From a virus, in the IMG/VR virus record IMGVR_UViG_3300042463_000293, positions 1 to 52,749 of that record: a stretch of DNA of 52,749 nucleotides. One strand, written 5' to 3'. The position numbers and the translations under genes are program-made. This document shows, piece after piece, positions 34,955 to 42,926 of this stretch; within the stretch, counting starts at the first letter, position 1, and every line of letters begins with the position of its first letter. The notes under the pieces were generated by a model, which had not been told where the DNA came from, ran no database searches, and was given only the letters and a program-made list of their open reading frames with translations.

Positions 34955-35230
34955 CTATTGAGTTTTAAGTTTTCTTTCTTGTTCTGGTTTTGGTGCATCT
35001 AGATCATCTTCACCTTCAGTAGGTGGATTCATCATCATTGCAAGTTGATAGTTAATACTTGTTCTTTTGAATCTAGCCTCATCAATATCACATAGTACTT
35101 TCTCATACTCTAGTTGTGCTGTTAAATAAGGAATTGATTCTGTGTAAAATTTAAGCATATCAGCCTTTCTTTCTGCTAATTCTTCTGCTGTTAATTCTAC
35201 TTCTTCTTGATGTTGGTTTTCTTTACTCAT
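34955..35230 (-). CDS. Small acidic helical protein, function unknown
   Basis: This 91-aa protein has a Glu-rich N-terminus (QHQEEVELTAEELAERKADM). A helical middle follows (TESIPYLTAQLEYEKVLCDI, then ARFKRTSINYQLAMMMNPP), with an acidic end. It is the first gene after the terminator-promoter junction at 35.3 kb and so heads the packaging/head operon. I recognise no family. Small acidic helical proteins can be scaffolding or chaperone-like factors, but nothing here proves this. Confidence 0.6.
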   Translation of the reverse strand: MSKENQHQEEVELTAEELAERKADMLKFYTESIPYLTAQLEYEKVLCDIDEARFKRTSINYQLAMMMNPPTEGEDDLDAPKPEQERKLKTQ

Positions 35231-35253
35231 GATATATATTTTAAAAGTTTATA

Positions 35254-35261
35254 CAAATATA
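35254..35261 (-). promoter_or_regulatory. Promoter -7-like element (TATATTTG)
   Basis: TATATTTG followed by TATAAAC on the minus strand, 24 nt upstream of the 91-aa gene and just after the terminator at 35298-35324. It matches the Bacteroides TAnnTTTG consensus and the octamer in the leaders at 11.6 and 47.2 kb. Confidence 0.45.
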
Positions 35262-35297
35262 TACAAAATAAGTTTAAACTTATAGTATTTAAAATAA

Positions 35298-35324
35298 AAA
35301 ACTCAGGTATGTTATTTACCTGAG
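35298..35324 (-). terminator. Intrinsic terminator at the end of the lysis module
   Basis: A perfect 10-bp stem (AACTCAGGTA/TACCTGAGTT) has a 7-nt loop and is followed on the minus strand by TTTTTTATTTT. It lies 24 nt past the stop of the 52-aa gene and closes the lysis unit. Confidence 0.85.
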
Positions 35325-35348
35325 TTCTAAATTATAGATTAGTAGTAG

Positions 35349-35507
35349 TTATCTATTTTTGATTGTAAAGTTTAATATAGTCAGCATATAAAAACTTCTA
35401 TCTATATCAAATTCAATAGTAAAAAAGTCTAAAACTCCAAGACGGACTCTTATACACACTTTATCCCATTGTTTATTTTTTATCTTCCAAGCATTTCTTA
35501 ATTTCAT
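35349..35507 (-). CDS. 52-aa small protein coupled to the transpeptidase-like gene
   Basis: An ATG overlapping the stop of the 200-aa gene (ATGA) opens a 52-codon frame: MKLRNAWKIKNKQWDKVCIR, then VRLGVLDFFTIEFDIDRSFY, then an LNFTIKNR end. It is basic with two aromatic beta-like segments. The ATGA coupling and the terminator right after its stop support it as a real gene. Function unknown. Confidence 0.55.
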   Translation of the reverse strand: MKLRNAWKIKNKQWDKVCIRVRLGVLDFFTIEFDIDRSFYMLTILNFTIKNR

Positions 35508-36106
35508 ACTGCTGCTATATCTTTAGATTCTATTAATGTATAGGTAAAATGATTACCGTGTATCTTTGCTGCTAGTTTACAAATCTTCATAAACTCATCA
35601 AAGTCTTTTACTCTTTTAAATACTTGACATCCTTCTGACCAGTTTTCTACCCATGTAGAGTCTTGACCTGCTTTGTGAATATTAATACCAAACATACCAT
35701 TATCTCTAGTTATTTCATCAAAGGTCATGTCTTTATTATTATCTCTAAAAACTGCTACAGTACCGTTTCTTTGACATAAGGCTTCATATTTACCTTGGTG
35801 CTTATCAATAGACCACACACCTCTATATTGTCCAGGAATAAGTCTTGCTACACCTTTAGAATTGCTATACTGCATTACACCCTTTTTACCTGGCTCAGTT
35901 GTATTCATCCATTCATGATATTGCCATATGCCTTTAGCATCTTTATATGATATTGTAATAATATCATCAAATACATTAGTAACTTTTTTACCAGTAGAAC
36001 TATTACGTACTCCTACTATATTAACATCATAGCTTTTGTTTGCTACATCATCAAACCACTTGTAGCCTTTAGAGTTAATAGCATTTCTAATTTGACTTAA
36101 AATCAT
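35504..36106 (-). CDS. YkuD-like L,D-transpeptidase-fold protein
   Basis: In this 200-aa protein the C-terminal half holds GMFGINIHKAGQDSTWVEN followed by WSEGCQVFKRV. This is the HxA/G ... SxGCxVF signature of the L,D-transpeptidase catalytic domain, with H144 and C160. The N-terminal part (SYDVNIVGVRNSS) is beta-type and includes the QYRGVWSIDKHQGKYEALCQ segment. In phages such proteins probably cut or remodel peptidoglycan during entry or exit. It is grouped with the lysozyme and the YiiX-like protein. No signal peptide is present, so it acts after release or from within the virion. Confidence 0.75.
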   Translation of the reverse strand: MILSQIRNAINSKGYKWFDDVANKSYDVNIVGVRNSSTGKKVTNVFDDIITISYKDAKGIWQYHEWMNTTEPGKKGVMQYSNSKGVARLIPGQYRGVWSIDKHQGKYEALCQRNGTVAVFRDNNKDMTFDEITRDNGMFGINIHKAGQDSTWVENWSEGCQVFKRVKDFDEFMKICKLAAKIHGNHFTYTLIESKDIAAV

Positions 36107-36149
36107 AACCTATTATTTATTGATTAAACTTGATTATAAAAATACAAAT

Positions 36150-36641
36150 TTAAATTACAATTTCATAAAAGAAATTAGCTTTACACCATTCATAAAGATC
36201 TTGAGGTGAAAACTTATATGCTTTTTCTACTCCATATATCCAGGCAATATATTCAGAACAATACATTGCTTTAGTTGTATCTCCTTTTTCTACCCATTTA
36301 CCTGTTAGCAATTCAATTGGTTGTCTTATAAGTAAACTTTCAAAGTCATATGCTGTATGTCCTACTTTTGTAAGTGCTCTTTGTGCAAATGTTTTTTCAT
36401 TTACTAAGTTAGATGATCTGTGTACAGTAATATTGTAATTGTATTTTTTTAACCAATCATTTAATGGTCTTAGATTAACACCATCTTTTTGTGCATCTAA
36501 TACATATGGTTGACCCCATATTTCTATAAATACTGCTGAGTGGCTAAATTTAGATTTAGTAGCTTTTTTAATTAATCTACTTAATAATTTTTTACCACTA
36601 CAATGTAATATATCTCCTGTTTTTAAAAATGTAGGATTCAT
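36150..36641 (-). CDS. YiiX/YebB-like permuted NlpC/P60 family protein
   Basis: This 163-aa protein begins FLKTGDILHCSGKKLLSRLI and has KFSHSAVFIE (catalytic-type H34) and KAMYCSEYIAWIYG (C128). The order, H in an FSHSxxFI motif followed far downstream by YCSE, is the permuted papain-like arrangement of the YiiX/DUF830 group. Members hydrolyse amide or lipid bonds, some in peptidoglycan. Here it is two genes downstream of the lysozyme/holin pair, so a role in lysis or cell-wall processing is likely. It overlaps the 103-aa membrane gene by 4 nt (ATGA). Confidence 0.75.
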   Translation of the reverse strand: MNPTFLKTGDILHCSGKKLLSRLIKKATKSKFSHSAVFIEIWGQPYVLDAQKDGVNLRPLNDWLKKYNYNITVHRSSNLVNEKTFAQRALTKVGHTAYDFESLLIRQPIELLTGKWVEKGDTTKAMYCSEYIAWIYGVEKAYKFSPQDLYEWCKANFFYEIVI

Positions 36642-36949
36642 TTTATATTTTTAAGTTGAATGGTAATTAGTTTACCAACTGTATCAGATAACTCACCAAT
36701 TTTAGTAGCCATATTCTTAATCTCTTGTTGAGTTGTTTCTGTGATCAACTGATATTTAAGTCTATGCTCTTGTTCAAGTAATTCTATTTTACCTTTTAAT
36801 CTACCCTCTTCTTCTGTGTGAGCTTGATCATTAGATTTAAGAATTTGTACATCTGCTATTATTGATGTGTGTGTTGTCTTTAAAAAGTACCCTATAAGTG
36901 TAATAATAAAACCTATACAGAATAAACCTATTGTAATTATTGAATCCAT
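36638..36949 (-). CDS. Membrane-anchored coiled-coil protein, spanin-like candidate
   Basis: This 103-aa protein has one N-terminal membrane helix (ITIGLFCIGFIITLIGYFL, residues 5-23) and a long soluble coiled coil (residues ~40-100; KGKIELLEQEHRLKYQLITE, then IGELSDTVGKLITIQL). This N-in, periplasmic coiled-coil layout is like that of inner-membrane spanins, and the gene lies in a lysis module. No overlapping lipoprotein gene was found here, although a small lipoprotein occurs at 52058. An alternative is a holin-like or wall-anchored accessory protein. Confidence 0.6.
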   Translation of the reverse strand: MDSIITIGLFCIGFIITLIGYFLKTTHTSIIADVQILKSNDQAHTEEEGRLKGKIELLEQEHRLKYQLITETTQQEIKNMATKIGELSDTVGKLITIQLKNIK

Positions 36950-37022
36950 AGTAATAAAAATAAAAAATAATATATATTCTAATATAGTTAAATTTTGCTA
37001 GATACAGTACACTTTTTTAAAA

Positions 37023-37235
37023 TTAATCTGTTGATTCTACGGTTAACTGTGATAATGTGGCAGTTACAGTTCCAGCTAATAATAAATATCCACTAGCTGA
37101 TACCAATATTGCAGGTAATACTACAGGAGAAGCAACAATTATTCCTCCAATTGTTCCTGCTATAATACCAATTTTTTGTATTTTTTTCCAAAATGTTGGA
37201 GTTTTAGCATCCCATCTTTTTTTTAAATCTTTCAT
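37023..37235 (-). CDS. Holin candidate
   Basis: This 70-aa protein has a basic N-terminus (MKDLKKRWDAKTPTFWKKIQ) followed by about 40 hydrophobic residues (22-62; IGIIAGTIGGIIVASPVVLP, then ILVSASGYLLLAGTVTA). A Pro-containing break in the middle fits one long or two short membrane helices. It lies 4 nt after the stop of the GH24 lysozyme. Size, topology and position are those of a phage holin. It has no recognised family motif, so the call is by context. Confidence 0.7.
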   Translation of the reverse strand: MKDLKKRWDAKTPTFWKKIQKIGIIAGTIGGIIVASPVVLPAILVSASGYLLLAGTVTATLSQLTVESTD

Positions 37236-37239
37236 AATC

Positions 37240-37686
37240 TTATTTTTTAATGTATAAATCTGCTTCTTTTCTTCTTCTCTTTAATAATCCAGGAAGTAAC
37301 TTTCCACCTCCTGTAATATAATGGTTTATCCACCAATCATATATAACTGCATCAGTAGACTTTTTATTTATTAAACCAAATAAATCTTTTGAACTACCAC
37401 AATTCCAACAAAAAGATACTAGTGCATCATATTGATTTTGGTTTAAAGTAACCTTTATATTCTTATCTACAGTAGCTTCATACTTAGGAAGCAACTCTAA
37501 GAATAATTCATTAGCTCTTTCTTGAGTAATTTTATCACTTAATTTAAACTTACTACCATCCTTTCTAGCTGTGTTTCCATACCCAATCGTAATTGGTAAT
37601 CCACCAGTTCCAGGATCAACATAAGCTTTTAACTTACATCCTTCAAATCCCTTAATCAGGTCTATGCCTTGTTGTGAAGTTTTCAT
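37240..37686 (-). CDS. Endolysin, GH24 (T4-type) lysozyme
   Basis: This 148-aa protein opens SQQGIDLIKGFEGCKLKAYV followed by DPGTGGLPITIGYGN. E15 is the catalytic Glu in the IKGFEG motif, D24 and T33 complete the usual active site, and TIGYG is the family signature. Later ALVSFCWNCG and the GLLKRRRKEADLY end (GLxxRRxxE) are also typical. The family cleaves the beta-1,4 bond between MurNAc and GlcNAc. There is no signal peptide, so release depends on the holin next to it. It is the first gene of the lysis module after the fibre island, 2 nt from the 80-aa gene. Confidence 0.92.
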   Translation of the reverse strand: MKTSQQGIDLIKGFEGCKLKAYVDPGTGGLPITIGYGNTARKDGSKFKLSDKITQERANELFLELLPKYEATVDKNIKVTLNQNQYDALVSFCWNCGSSKDLFGLINKKSTDAVIYDWWINHYITGGGKLLPGLLKRRRKEADLYIKK

Positions 37687-37688
37687 AA

Positions 37689-37931
37689 TTATAATTCAAA
37701 TTGGTTTCTGATTTCTAAAGGCACATTATCCATTTGCTCAAACTGTGCAAATAGTAATGGTGTCATTTCAGTAATAAAAGCTGGTGTTTCAGCAATTGCT
37801 ACAACTTCATTTTCAAAAGTTTTATATGTTGCTATATAATTCTCTATTAATGAACTTGAAGGTTTTAAGCATACATTTGCTTCTAAGTCATCTTCAATAA
37901 TTGTTATTGGTATTAGTATAAACTTTTCCAT
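37689..37931 (-). CDS. Small acidic protein at the fibre-lysis boundary
   Basis: This 80-aa acidic protein starts MEKFILIPITIIEDDLEANV. Its helical part has ENYIATYKTFENEVVAIAET and LLFAQFEQMDNVPLEIRNQF. It lies 2 nt after the 257-aa fibre gene and 2 nt before the lysozyme. Its acidic character and helical C-terminus resemble the other small proteins interleaved among the fibre genes. I propose a partner or chaperone role only by analogy. No family is recognised. Confidence 0.6.
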   Translation of the reverse strand: MEKFILIPITIIEDDLEANVCLKPSSSLIENYIATYKTFENEVVAIAETPAFITEMTPLLFAQFEQMDNVPLEIRNQFEL

Positions 37932-37933
37932 AA

Positions 37934-38707
37934 TTATAATTGTGAGTATACTCCTAATTTCATTAAATCAAATTGTCCTGTACTAGTTACAGAGGTTGCT
38001 GACATACATCTACTTGCAAATAAATTTAATGCTTGTGATGTTGCTGGTAAATCTGTTGAAATTGTACCAGTAGCAACTGCACCAGTTTCATTATTAATTA
38101 CTCTATATATAACACTTGTAGACATTGGTTCATTATATAATATTATACTATATACAGTTGTTGAAATAGCTCCTACTGTTCTATTTGCAGGAAAGCCAAC
38201 TCCTAAATCTATTTTACTAGCTGTACCAGTAGCATCATTACTAAATACTTGTAAATTAGTATCACCTACTTCACTACCAACACCAACTATATTAGTTAAG
38301 GTACTTACTAAAATTCCAGATGCAGTTCCATAAGCTAAGTCAGTTGTTTGACCTGCTAATCCATAAAATTGTTGACATCCAGCAGAATAAGAAGTATCTG
38401 AAATATTAAAATCACAAACAAATCTAAATCCACCATGTATATACCATAATAAAGCAGAACCTCTTATTCCTGTATATCTACCACCAGATACAACACTTGC
38501 ATAATATCTAAGTCTTATTTGTTTTGATACAAGATTAGTAGATGCAACTGATTGAGCTAATGTAGAAGCAGAAGCAGAAGCAACCAATCCACCATCTGCT
38601 TGTACAGTTGTAGAGTTATTATTATATGTAAAACCTCTAAATACCTCTGTAGGTTTTAGATACATTACATCTAAAACTTCTTCAGCCCAATATGATCCTC
38701 CTGCCAT
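37934..38707 (-). CDS. Tail-fibre-like beta protein
   Basis: This 257-aa Ser/Thr/Ala-rich beta protein has the central text RYYASVVSGGRYTGIRGSAL, then LLWYIHGGFRFVCDFNISDT, then YSAGCQQFYGLAG. A GxxGxxxLWYIxGGFxFxxxFxISDxxxxxGxxxFxGL block of this type is common in phage fibres and probably forms a carbohydrate- or protein-binding beta sandwich. It ends QFDLMKLGVYSQL. No catalytic motif is visible. It is the last large gene of the fibre island, 2 nt from the 80-aa gene and 5 nt after the 115-aa gene. Confidence 0.6.
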   Translation of the reverse strand: MAGGSYWAEEVLDVMYLKPTEVFRGFTYNNNSTTVQADGGLVASASASTLAQSVASTNLVSKQIRLRYYASVVSGGRYTGIRGSALLWYIHGGFRFVCDFNISDTSYSAGCQQFYGLAGQTTDLAYGTASGILVSTLTNIVGVGSEVGDTNLQVFSNDATGTASKIDLGVGFPANRTVGAISTTVYSIILYNEPMSTSVIYRVINNETGAVATGTISTDLPATSQALNLFASRCMSATSVTSTGQFDLMKLGVYSQL

Positions 38708-38712
38708 AATAT

Positions 38713-39060
38713 TTAGTTTAAAATTATTTCTATTTCACTTACTTCTATACCAAATGTTATAGCCATTTTTACTCTAAATCCTAAGTAGTAAAGATATGTA
38801 GTAGCATCAGTATAACTTAAACCTGTTGGTACTTCATCTTTAACTTGAACATACAAAGCATTTGTTTCTTCTTCTGTAACAGGATATAAGTTAGATGAAA
38901 TAACTTGACCTACTTCAGATACATATTGAAACATGTACAATGAATTAAATGATACTTCTAATTGTTGATTACAAGTTGATAAAATACCTTCTACTATTCC
39001 AGTTTCTTGACCTGCTATTCCATTATTATAAGTTACAGGCACTAATGTTTTTAATTTCAT
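38713..39060 (-). CDS. Small virion-associated protein, function unknown
   Basis: This 115-aa protein starts MKLKTLVPVTYNNGIAGQET. A beta half (EGILSTCNQQLEVSFNSLYM) is followed by an acidic and a Tyr-rich half (TEEETNALYVQVKDEVPTGL, SYTDATTYLYYLGFRVKM). It lies between the YadA-like fibre gene and the 257-aa gene with gaps of 10 and 5 nt. It is larger and less acidic than the other small partner proteins, so it may be a linker or minor tail component. No family recognised. Confidence 0.55.
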   Translation of the reverse strand: MKLKTLVPVTYNNGIAGQETGIVEGILSTCNQQLEVSFNSLYMFQYVSEVGQVISSNLYPVTEEETNALYVQVKDEVPTGLSYTDATTYLYYLGFRVKMAITFGIEVSEIEIILN

Positions 39061-39070
39061 ATTATTTATT

Positions 39071-40309
39071 TTAAGCGTAAATTACCTCTGTTGTATCTAT
39101 TACTGCAGTCCATTGGATGTTAGTTGCAGTTGCTCCAGTTACTTGCACTCTAAGACCTCCGTTTGTTGTATCTGCTGCAAGTGTTGGTGTTCCCCAACCT
39201 GGAGTATTTTGTACTACATTTACATTTGAAATATTTAATGTTGTAGCTGTTGCGTTTGCACCTCTTACAATGAATCCATCAATATCCCAGACTGCTGCGT
39301 TTACACTACCTGATTGCTTACCTACAATGCTACCTTTGAATCTATATGCAGATTGGTCTGATAGTATTACTTGATTATTTGTAGCCGCTGCACTTGAGTT
39401 TGTAGTAATAGTAGTTGTTGTGTTTCCAGTAGTTCTTTCGTGCAATATAAACTTAGATACTTGAGCATCACCACTTGTGCCTTCTTGACCACTTGCGTAT
39501 GCTTGTCTTCCATCTATTCCAAATGTATGAGCTTGTCTACCAAAAGAAAATGAATATGAACCATTACTTATATTTAATTGACCTAAAGCTGTTGAATTTA
39601 ATCCACTTGCTGTATTGGCTTCTCCAATAGCAACAGACCGTGTACCACTTGCAAGGTTATAAGTTGAAATATTTCCACCTATTGCAACAGAACTTGTTCC
39701 ACTTGCGTTATTAAATCTTCCTATTGCTACACTATTAAGCCCATTTGAAAGGTTTTCATTACCAAAAGAATATGAATTTGTATTAGTTGAACTATTATTT
39801 TGCCCAATAGCAACAGAATTACCACCAGTAACACTATTATTTAAACCAGCCGCTAAACTACTTGCCCCAATTGCAGTGTTATTTGAACCTCCTAAAATTG
39901 TGGAAAAATTGCCACTTGCAACCATTACTGCACTTGAACGTGACATTTGTAAATCTAGCGCAAATTGACCTCTTTTATTACCACCAGCAAAAGTATTGTC
40001 GGGAATAGCCGCAAGTAAAGCACCTCCTGCTTTAGGTATAATTGCAAAGTCTACATTTGTAGTTGCTGAAAGAGCTGTTAAACTATCTACAGGAACAGTA
40101 GCATTAGGTGCTGTTGTGTTCTGTGCTTCTGTAAAATAAGTTAATCCACCTGCGCTATAAGAAACACTTTGCCAACTTGTGGTATATTGATATGTGTTAC
40201 CGTTTGCTGTATCTGTATACCTATCTCCTGCAACTGCCGTATGTACAGGTGCTCCTGTGCCTGTTGCAACTGTTAATCCTTGATCAGTTTTTGTATATAC
40301 TATTGCCAT
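39071..40309 (-). CDS. Fibre with YadA-like head repeats
   Basis: This 412-aa protein has an N-terminal stub (MAIVYTKTDQGLTVATGTGA) different from the other fibres. At about residues 130-270 it has a run of head repeats of the form NSVAIGxxNxASGxxSVAIG, for example GGNSVAIGQNNSSTNT and LNSVAIGRFNNASGTSSVAI. These are the left-handed parallel beta-roll repeats of trimeric autotransporter heads (YadA/Hia type), also used in phage fibres, and predict a trimer. The C-terminal ~130 residues are a separate beta domain. Bases are less A/T-biased here than in the head genes. It overlaps the 103-aa gene by one base. Confidence 0.7.
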   Translation of the reverse strand: MAIVYTKTDQGLTVATGTGAPVHTAVAGDRYTDTANGNTYQYTTSWQSVSYSAGGLTYFTEAQNTTAPNATVPVDSLTALSATTNVDFAIIPKAGGALLAAIPDNTFAGGNKRGQFALDLQMSRSSAVMVASGNFSTILGGSNNTAIGASSLAAGLNNSVTGGNSVAIGQNNSSTNTNSYSFGNENLSNGLNSVAIGRFNNASGTSSVAIGGNISTYNLASGTRSVAIGEANTASGLNSTALGQLNISNGSYSFSFGRQAHTFGIDGRQAYASGQEGTSGDAQVSKFILHERTTGNTTTTITTNSSAAATNNQVILSDQSAYRFKGSIVGKQSGSVNAAVWDIDGFIVRGANATATTLNISNVNVVQNTPGWGTPTLAADTTNGGLRVQVTGATATNIQWTAVIDTTEVIYA

Positions 40310-40620
40310 TATTCAATAATTAAAGATTCACAAATTACTAGAACTGCATCTAGTTTACCTCTTTGGCTTTCATCTAATAGCACTGAGCTAATAGAAATAT
40401 CTAAGGGATCAATATTAAGCACGTCAGAAGACTTATCATACACTAAGTAACCAATTACATCAATCTGTAACTTACATGCTTCCCATAGATCTAAAAACAC
40501 TAATTGGTCTGCTTCTGACATAGTTGTTATATCAGTAGCAATATTTTCACCAGTTTCACCTAAATCAATTACAAATGTTTTGTAGATTGGTGCATATACT
40601 ATTTTGTTTATTGTTTTCAT
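40309..40620 (-). CDS. Small acidic partner protein
   Basis: This 103-aa acidic protein starts MKTINKIVYAPIYKTFVIDL. The helical second half has TMSEADQLVFLDLWEACKLQ and SQRGKLDAVLVICESLIIE. Its start is 2 nt from the 667-aa fibre stop and its end overlaps the 412-aa fibre start by one base, so it is co-translated with fibre genes. It resembles the small proteins at 42628, 47425, 48686 and 50317 in size, charge and placement, though not clearly in sequence. A fibre-assembly chaperone or cap is possible. Confidence 0.55.
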   Translation of the reverse strand: MKTINKIVYAPIYKTFVIDLGETGENIATDITTMSEADQLVFLDLWEACKLQIDVIGYLVYDKSSDVLNIDPLDISISSVLLDESQRGKLDAVLVICESLIIE

Positions 40621-40622
40621 GA

Positions 40623-42626
40623 TTATAATAAATAAGTTGTTGCCTCTAACATTGTTCCACCTACTAATATATTTGGTGCGTATGCTGTTCCATAAGTTGT
40701 ATCTGAAAACGTATCTGATATTCTGAAACCTACAGCGCAGTTATCAATTACAGAATAAACTTCAACATCTTGTGCTGTTCCAGTATTTGAAAGTATTTGG
40801 ATAGGTGCTAAACCATTTGCTACTTTTAAATAAGCTTGTCCTGTAAGTTGAATTTTACTGTTAGTGGCTGTCTTTTGAATTAATCCACTTTTTGAAGTTG
40901 CTACATTGCATATTAACTTACCTCCGTTCTGTTGATAAACCCCTCCGTTTCCTAGTTTTATTGTAGGCGTGTCAAGTGAGTTTTCCGATGATGTTCTAAA
41001 CAATTCAATATAATTATTATTTAAAACAGTTCCAGTAATAATTGCTGATTGATAACCATTGATGTTAAAAACTCCATTATTTGTAATTGTACCAGCTAAT
41101 GAAGATATAATACCTTTAAAAAAACCGTCTATTCTTAAATTGCAACCACTAGCTATGTTCAAATAGCAGTACCCATTGGTAGTATATCCAAAACTTTTAT
41201 AAGAATCAACAATAATTAGACTAGCCGTTCCCGTCAATGTTACGCTAGATATTGAAGAAGAATTCCCGTCTGTATGCCAACCCCCTTTTATGGTTGCTTC
41301 GGAAGTACTAGATCCCGTATAAGAACCTTGTAAATTTGCAATATCGACACTTCCTAGTGTTTTTGTATTTACAATATTCGCCTTTATTATTCCTGACAAC
41401 ATCACTCCACCCCTAGACCCTATTATATTAATAGTGGTAGCCGTTATGTTGGAAGAAATCAAAAGAGGAGGGGTTAAATCATAAGTACTTCCAATTGTCA
41501 TTGTTGTGCCTGTTATATTTCCTCCAGAAAACACATAATAACTACTTGAAGATTCATTTAAAGTCAATTGTCCGTTTATTATTGAATCATTACTAGTTAT
41601 AATAGTGCCGTTAGTATTACTAAAATAAGCATTTATAGACGCAGGGCAAACTTGAGAGCCATTAAATTCGTAAATTCCAGCACCAGCACGAATACCACCA
41701 AGTAAACCATATCTATAACCGTTCCATGTACAATTCCCACCTTCTATCCATCCAACACTACCAAATCTTGCGTCAAAATTTGGGCAATCAACTAACATAT
41801 TCCCAAAAGAATAAGCATTTGATAATCTAATTTGATCCCCTGTTCCAATAGAGTAATAATTTAAAGGTTTAAAAATAAAATCGGTTGCGCAAGTTAAATA
41901 GTCTGAATAAATTAACCTACTTGCTGAATTATTCCCAAACCAATTACCACCTAAAATAATTCTCGGTGTTGTTCTTGCAACTGTGACATTAAAAACAATA
42001 CCCGAAAAAATAACATTACAACTGTTAAAATCAAAAGAAAACCCATCTTTTTCTAAATTTGATGAATAAATATAAGTTCCTGAGCAAATAACCATGTATT
42101 GAGTCACTCTAGTAGCTGTTATTGAAGCACTTGTTGTTGTTGCCTTACTTAACGTGATAACTTTTGCATTTACTCCACCTCCATCTTTACTTTTTACAAT
42201 TGTGTTTACTCCTATGCCTGTTCCTGATATTACATCTCCTACACTTATTGAAGCATAATTCACATCTGAAATAGCCGACACGGTTACACTTGTTGCTGTT
42301 GTACATCCAAATGTCCCTGTATTTGTAATGTCAGATAAGGCATACTCAGGAGTTAAGTAAGGATTATTAATATTACCTCTTGCAGTTGAATCAACCCCAT
42401 TTATTGAATCTACATAAATTTTATTAGCTTGTGGTATAGAACCACCTCCTGCTGCACCAAATATTTCTAATACTGTTCCAGTTGAATCTTTATAATGAAC
42501 TAACTTATCTGTTAAATCATAAAAGTAAGTTGAATTAGATACACTTGCCCAATCAGCACTTGAAGCTGTTGTTACCGTGTATTTTAAACCTACTACTGGG
42601 GAACCTGTTACTGTTATTACTGCCAT
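40623..42626 (-). CDS. Beta-helix fibre/adhesin with type-B docking stub
   Basis: In this 667-aa protein the first ~58 residues (MAVITVTGSPVVGLKYTVTT, then a DLTDKLVHYKDSTGTVLE stretch) match the N-terminus of the 340-aa protein at 47658, so this is a shared docking stub. After it comes a long Asn/Ser/Thr/Gly-rich beta region with repeated short strands (for example FNGSQVCPASINAYFSNTNG), typical of a right-handed beta-helix. The distal DNA (41000-42300) has more C and G in third positions than the stub, suggesting a later exchange of the tip. Probably trimeric and host-contacting; no enzymatic residues were identified. Confidence 0.65.
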   Translation of the reverse strand: MAVITVTGSPVVGLKYTVTTASSADWASVSNSTYFYDLTDKLVHYKDSTGTVLEIFGAAGGGSIPQANKIYVDSINGVDSTARGNINNPYLTPEYALSDITNTGTFGCTTATSVTVSAISDVNYASISVGDVISGTGIGVNTIVKSKDGGGVNAKVITLSKATTTSASITATRVTQYMVICSGTYIYSSNLEKDGFSFDFNSCNVIFSGIVFNVTVARTTPRIILGGNWFGNNSASRLIYSDYLTCATDFIFKPLNYYSIGTGDQIRLSNAYSFGNMLVDCPNFDARFGSVGWIEGGNCTWNGYRYGLLGGIRAGAGIYEFNGSQVCPASINAYFSNTNGTIITSNDSIINGQLTLNESSSSYYVFSGGNITGTTMTIGSTYDLTPPLLISSNITATTINIIGSRGGVMLSGIIKANIVNTKTLGSVDIANLQGSYTGSSTSEATIKGGWHTDGNSSSISSVTLTGTASLIIVDSYKSFGYTTNGYCYLNIASGCNLRIDGFFKGIISSLAGTITNNGVFNINGYQSAIITGTVLNNNYIELFRTSSENSLDTPTIKLGNGGVYQQNGGKLICNVATSKSGLIQKTATNSKIQLTGQAYLKVANGLAPIQILSNTGTAQDVEVYSVIDNCAVGFRISDTFSDTTYGTAYAPNILVGGTMLEATTYLL

Positions 42627-42627
42627 G

Positions 42628-42921
42628 TTATAAATTTATAAAATCGTTAAATAGTATTTTTTGTTCATCTGTCAAATCTTCATATAAAAATTCTGTAAAT
42701 GTATCCAATGTTAGAAAAAACACCAGTCTAGTTATTGGATTAATAATGTTTATTGAGATGAATAACCATTCATTCTCCATAGTTTTCATCATTGCAATAC
42801 AGTTATCTACAACTACTTTTTGTGAATTTGTCAGCTCCGATAATAACAAAGATGATACTGAATCATCACTAAATCTTTTAATGATTTGCCCGTTGATAAT
42901 GTCTATTTTAATTAGTTCCAT
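42628..42921 (-). CDS. Small acidic partner protein
   Basis: This 97-aa protein starts MELIKIDIINGQIIKRFSDD, has a hydrophobic middle (WLFISINIINPITRLVFFLT), and ends with DLTDEQKILFNDFINL. The LTxxxKxxxxDFxxL ending also occurs in the 67-aa protein at 48686 (LTKKDKEVWDAFVLM). It lies 5 nt after the 994-aa fibre gene and 1 nt before the 667-aa gene. A small helper of the adjacent fibre is a reasonable inference. No family recognised. Confidence 0.55.
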   Translation of the reverse strand: MELIKIDIINGQIIKRFSDDSVSSLLLSELTNSQKVVVDNCIAMMKTMENEWLFISINIINPITRLVFFLTLDTFTEFLYEDLTDEQKILFNDFINL

Positions 42922-42926
42922 AATAT

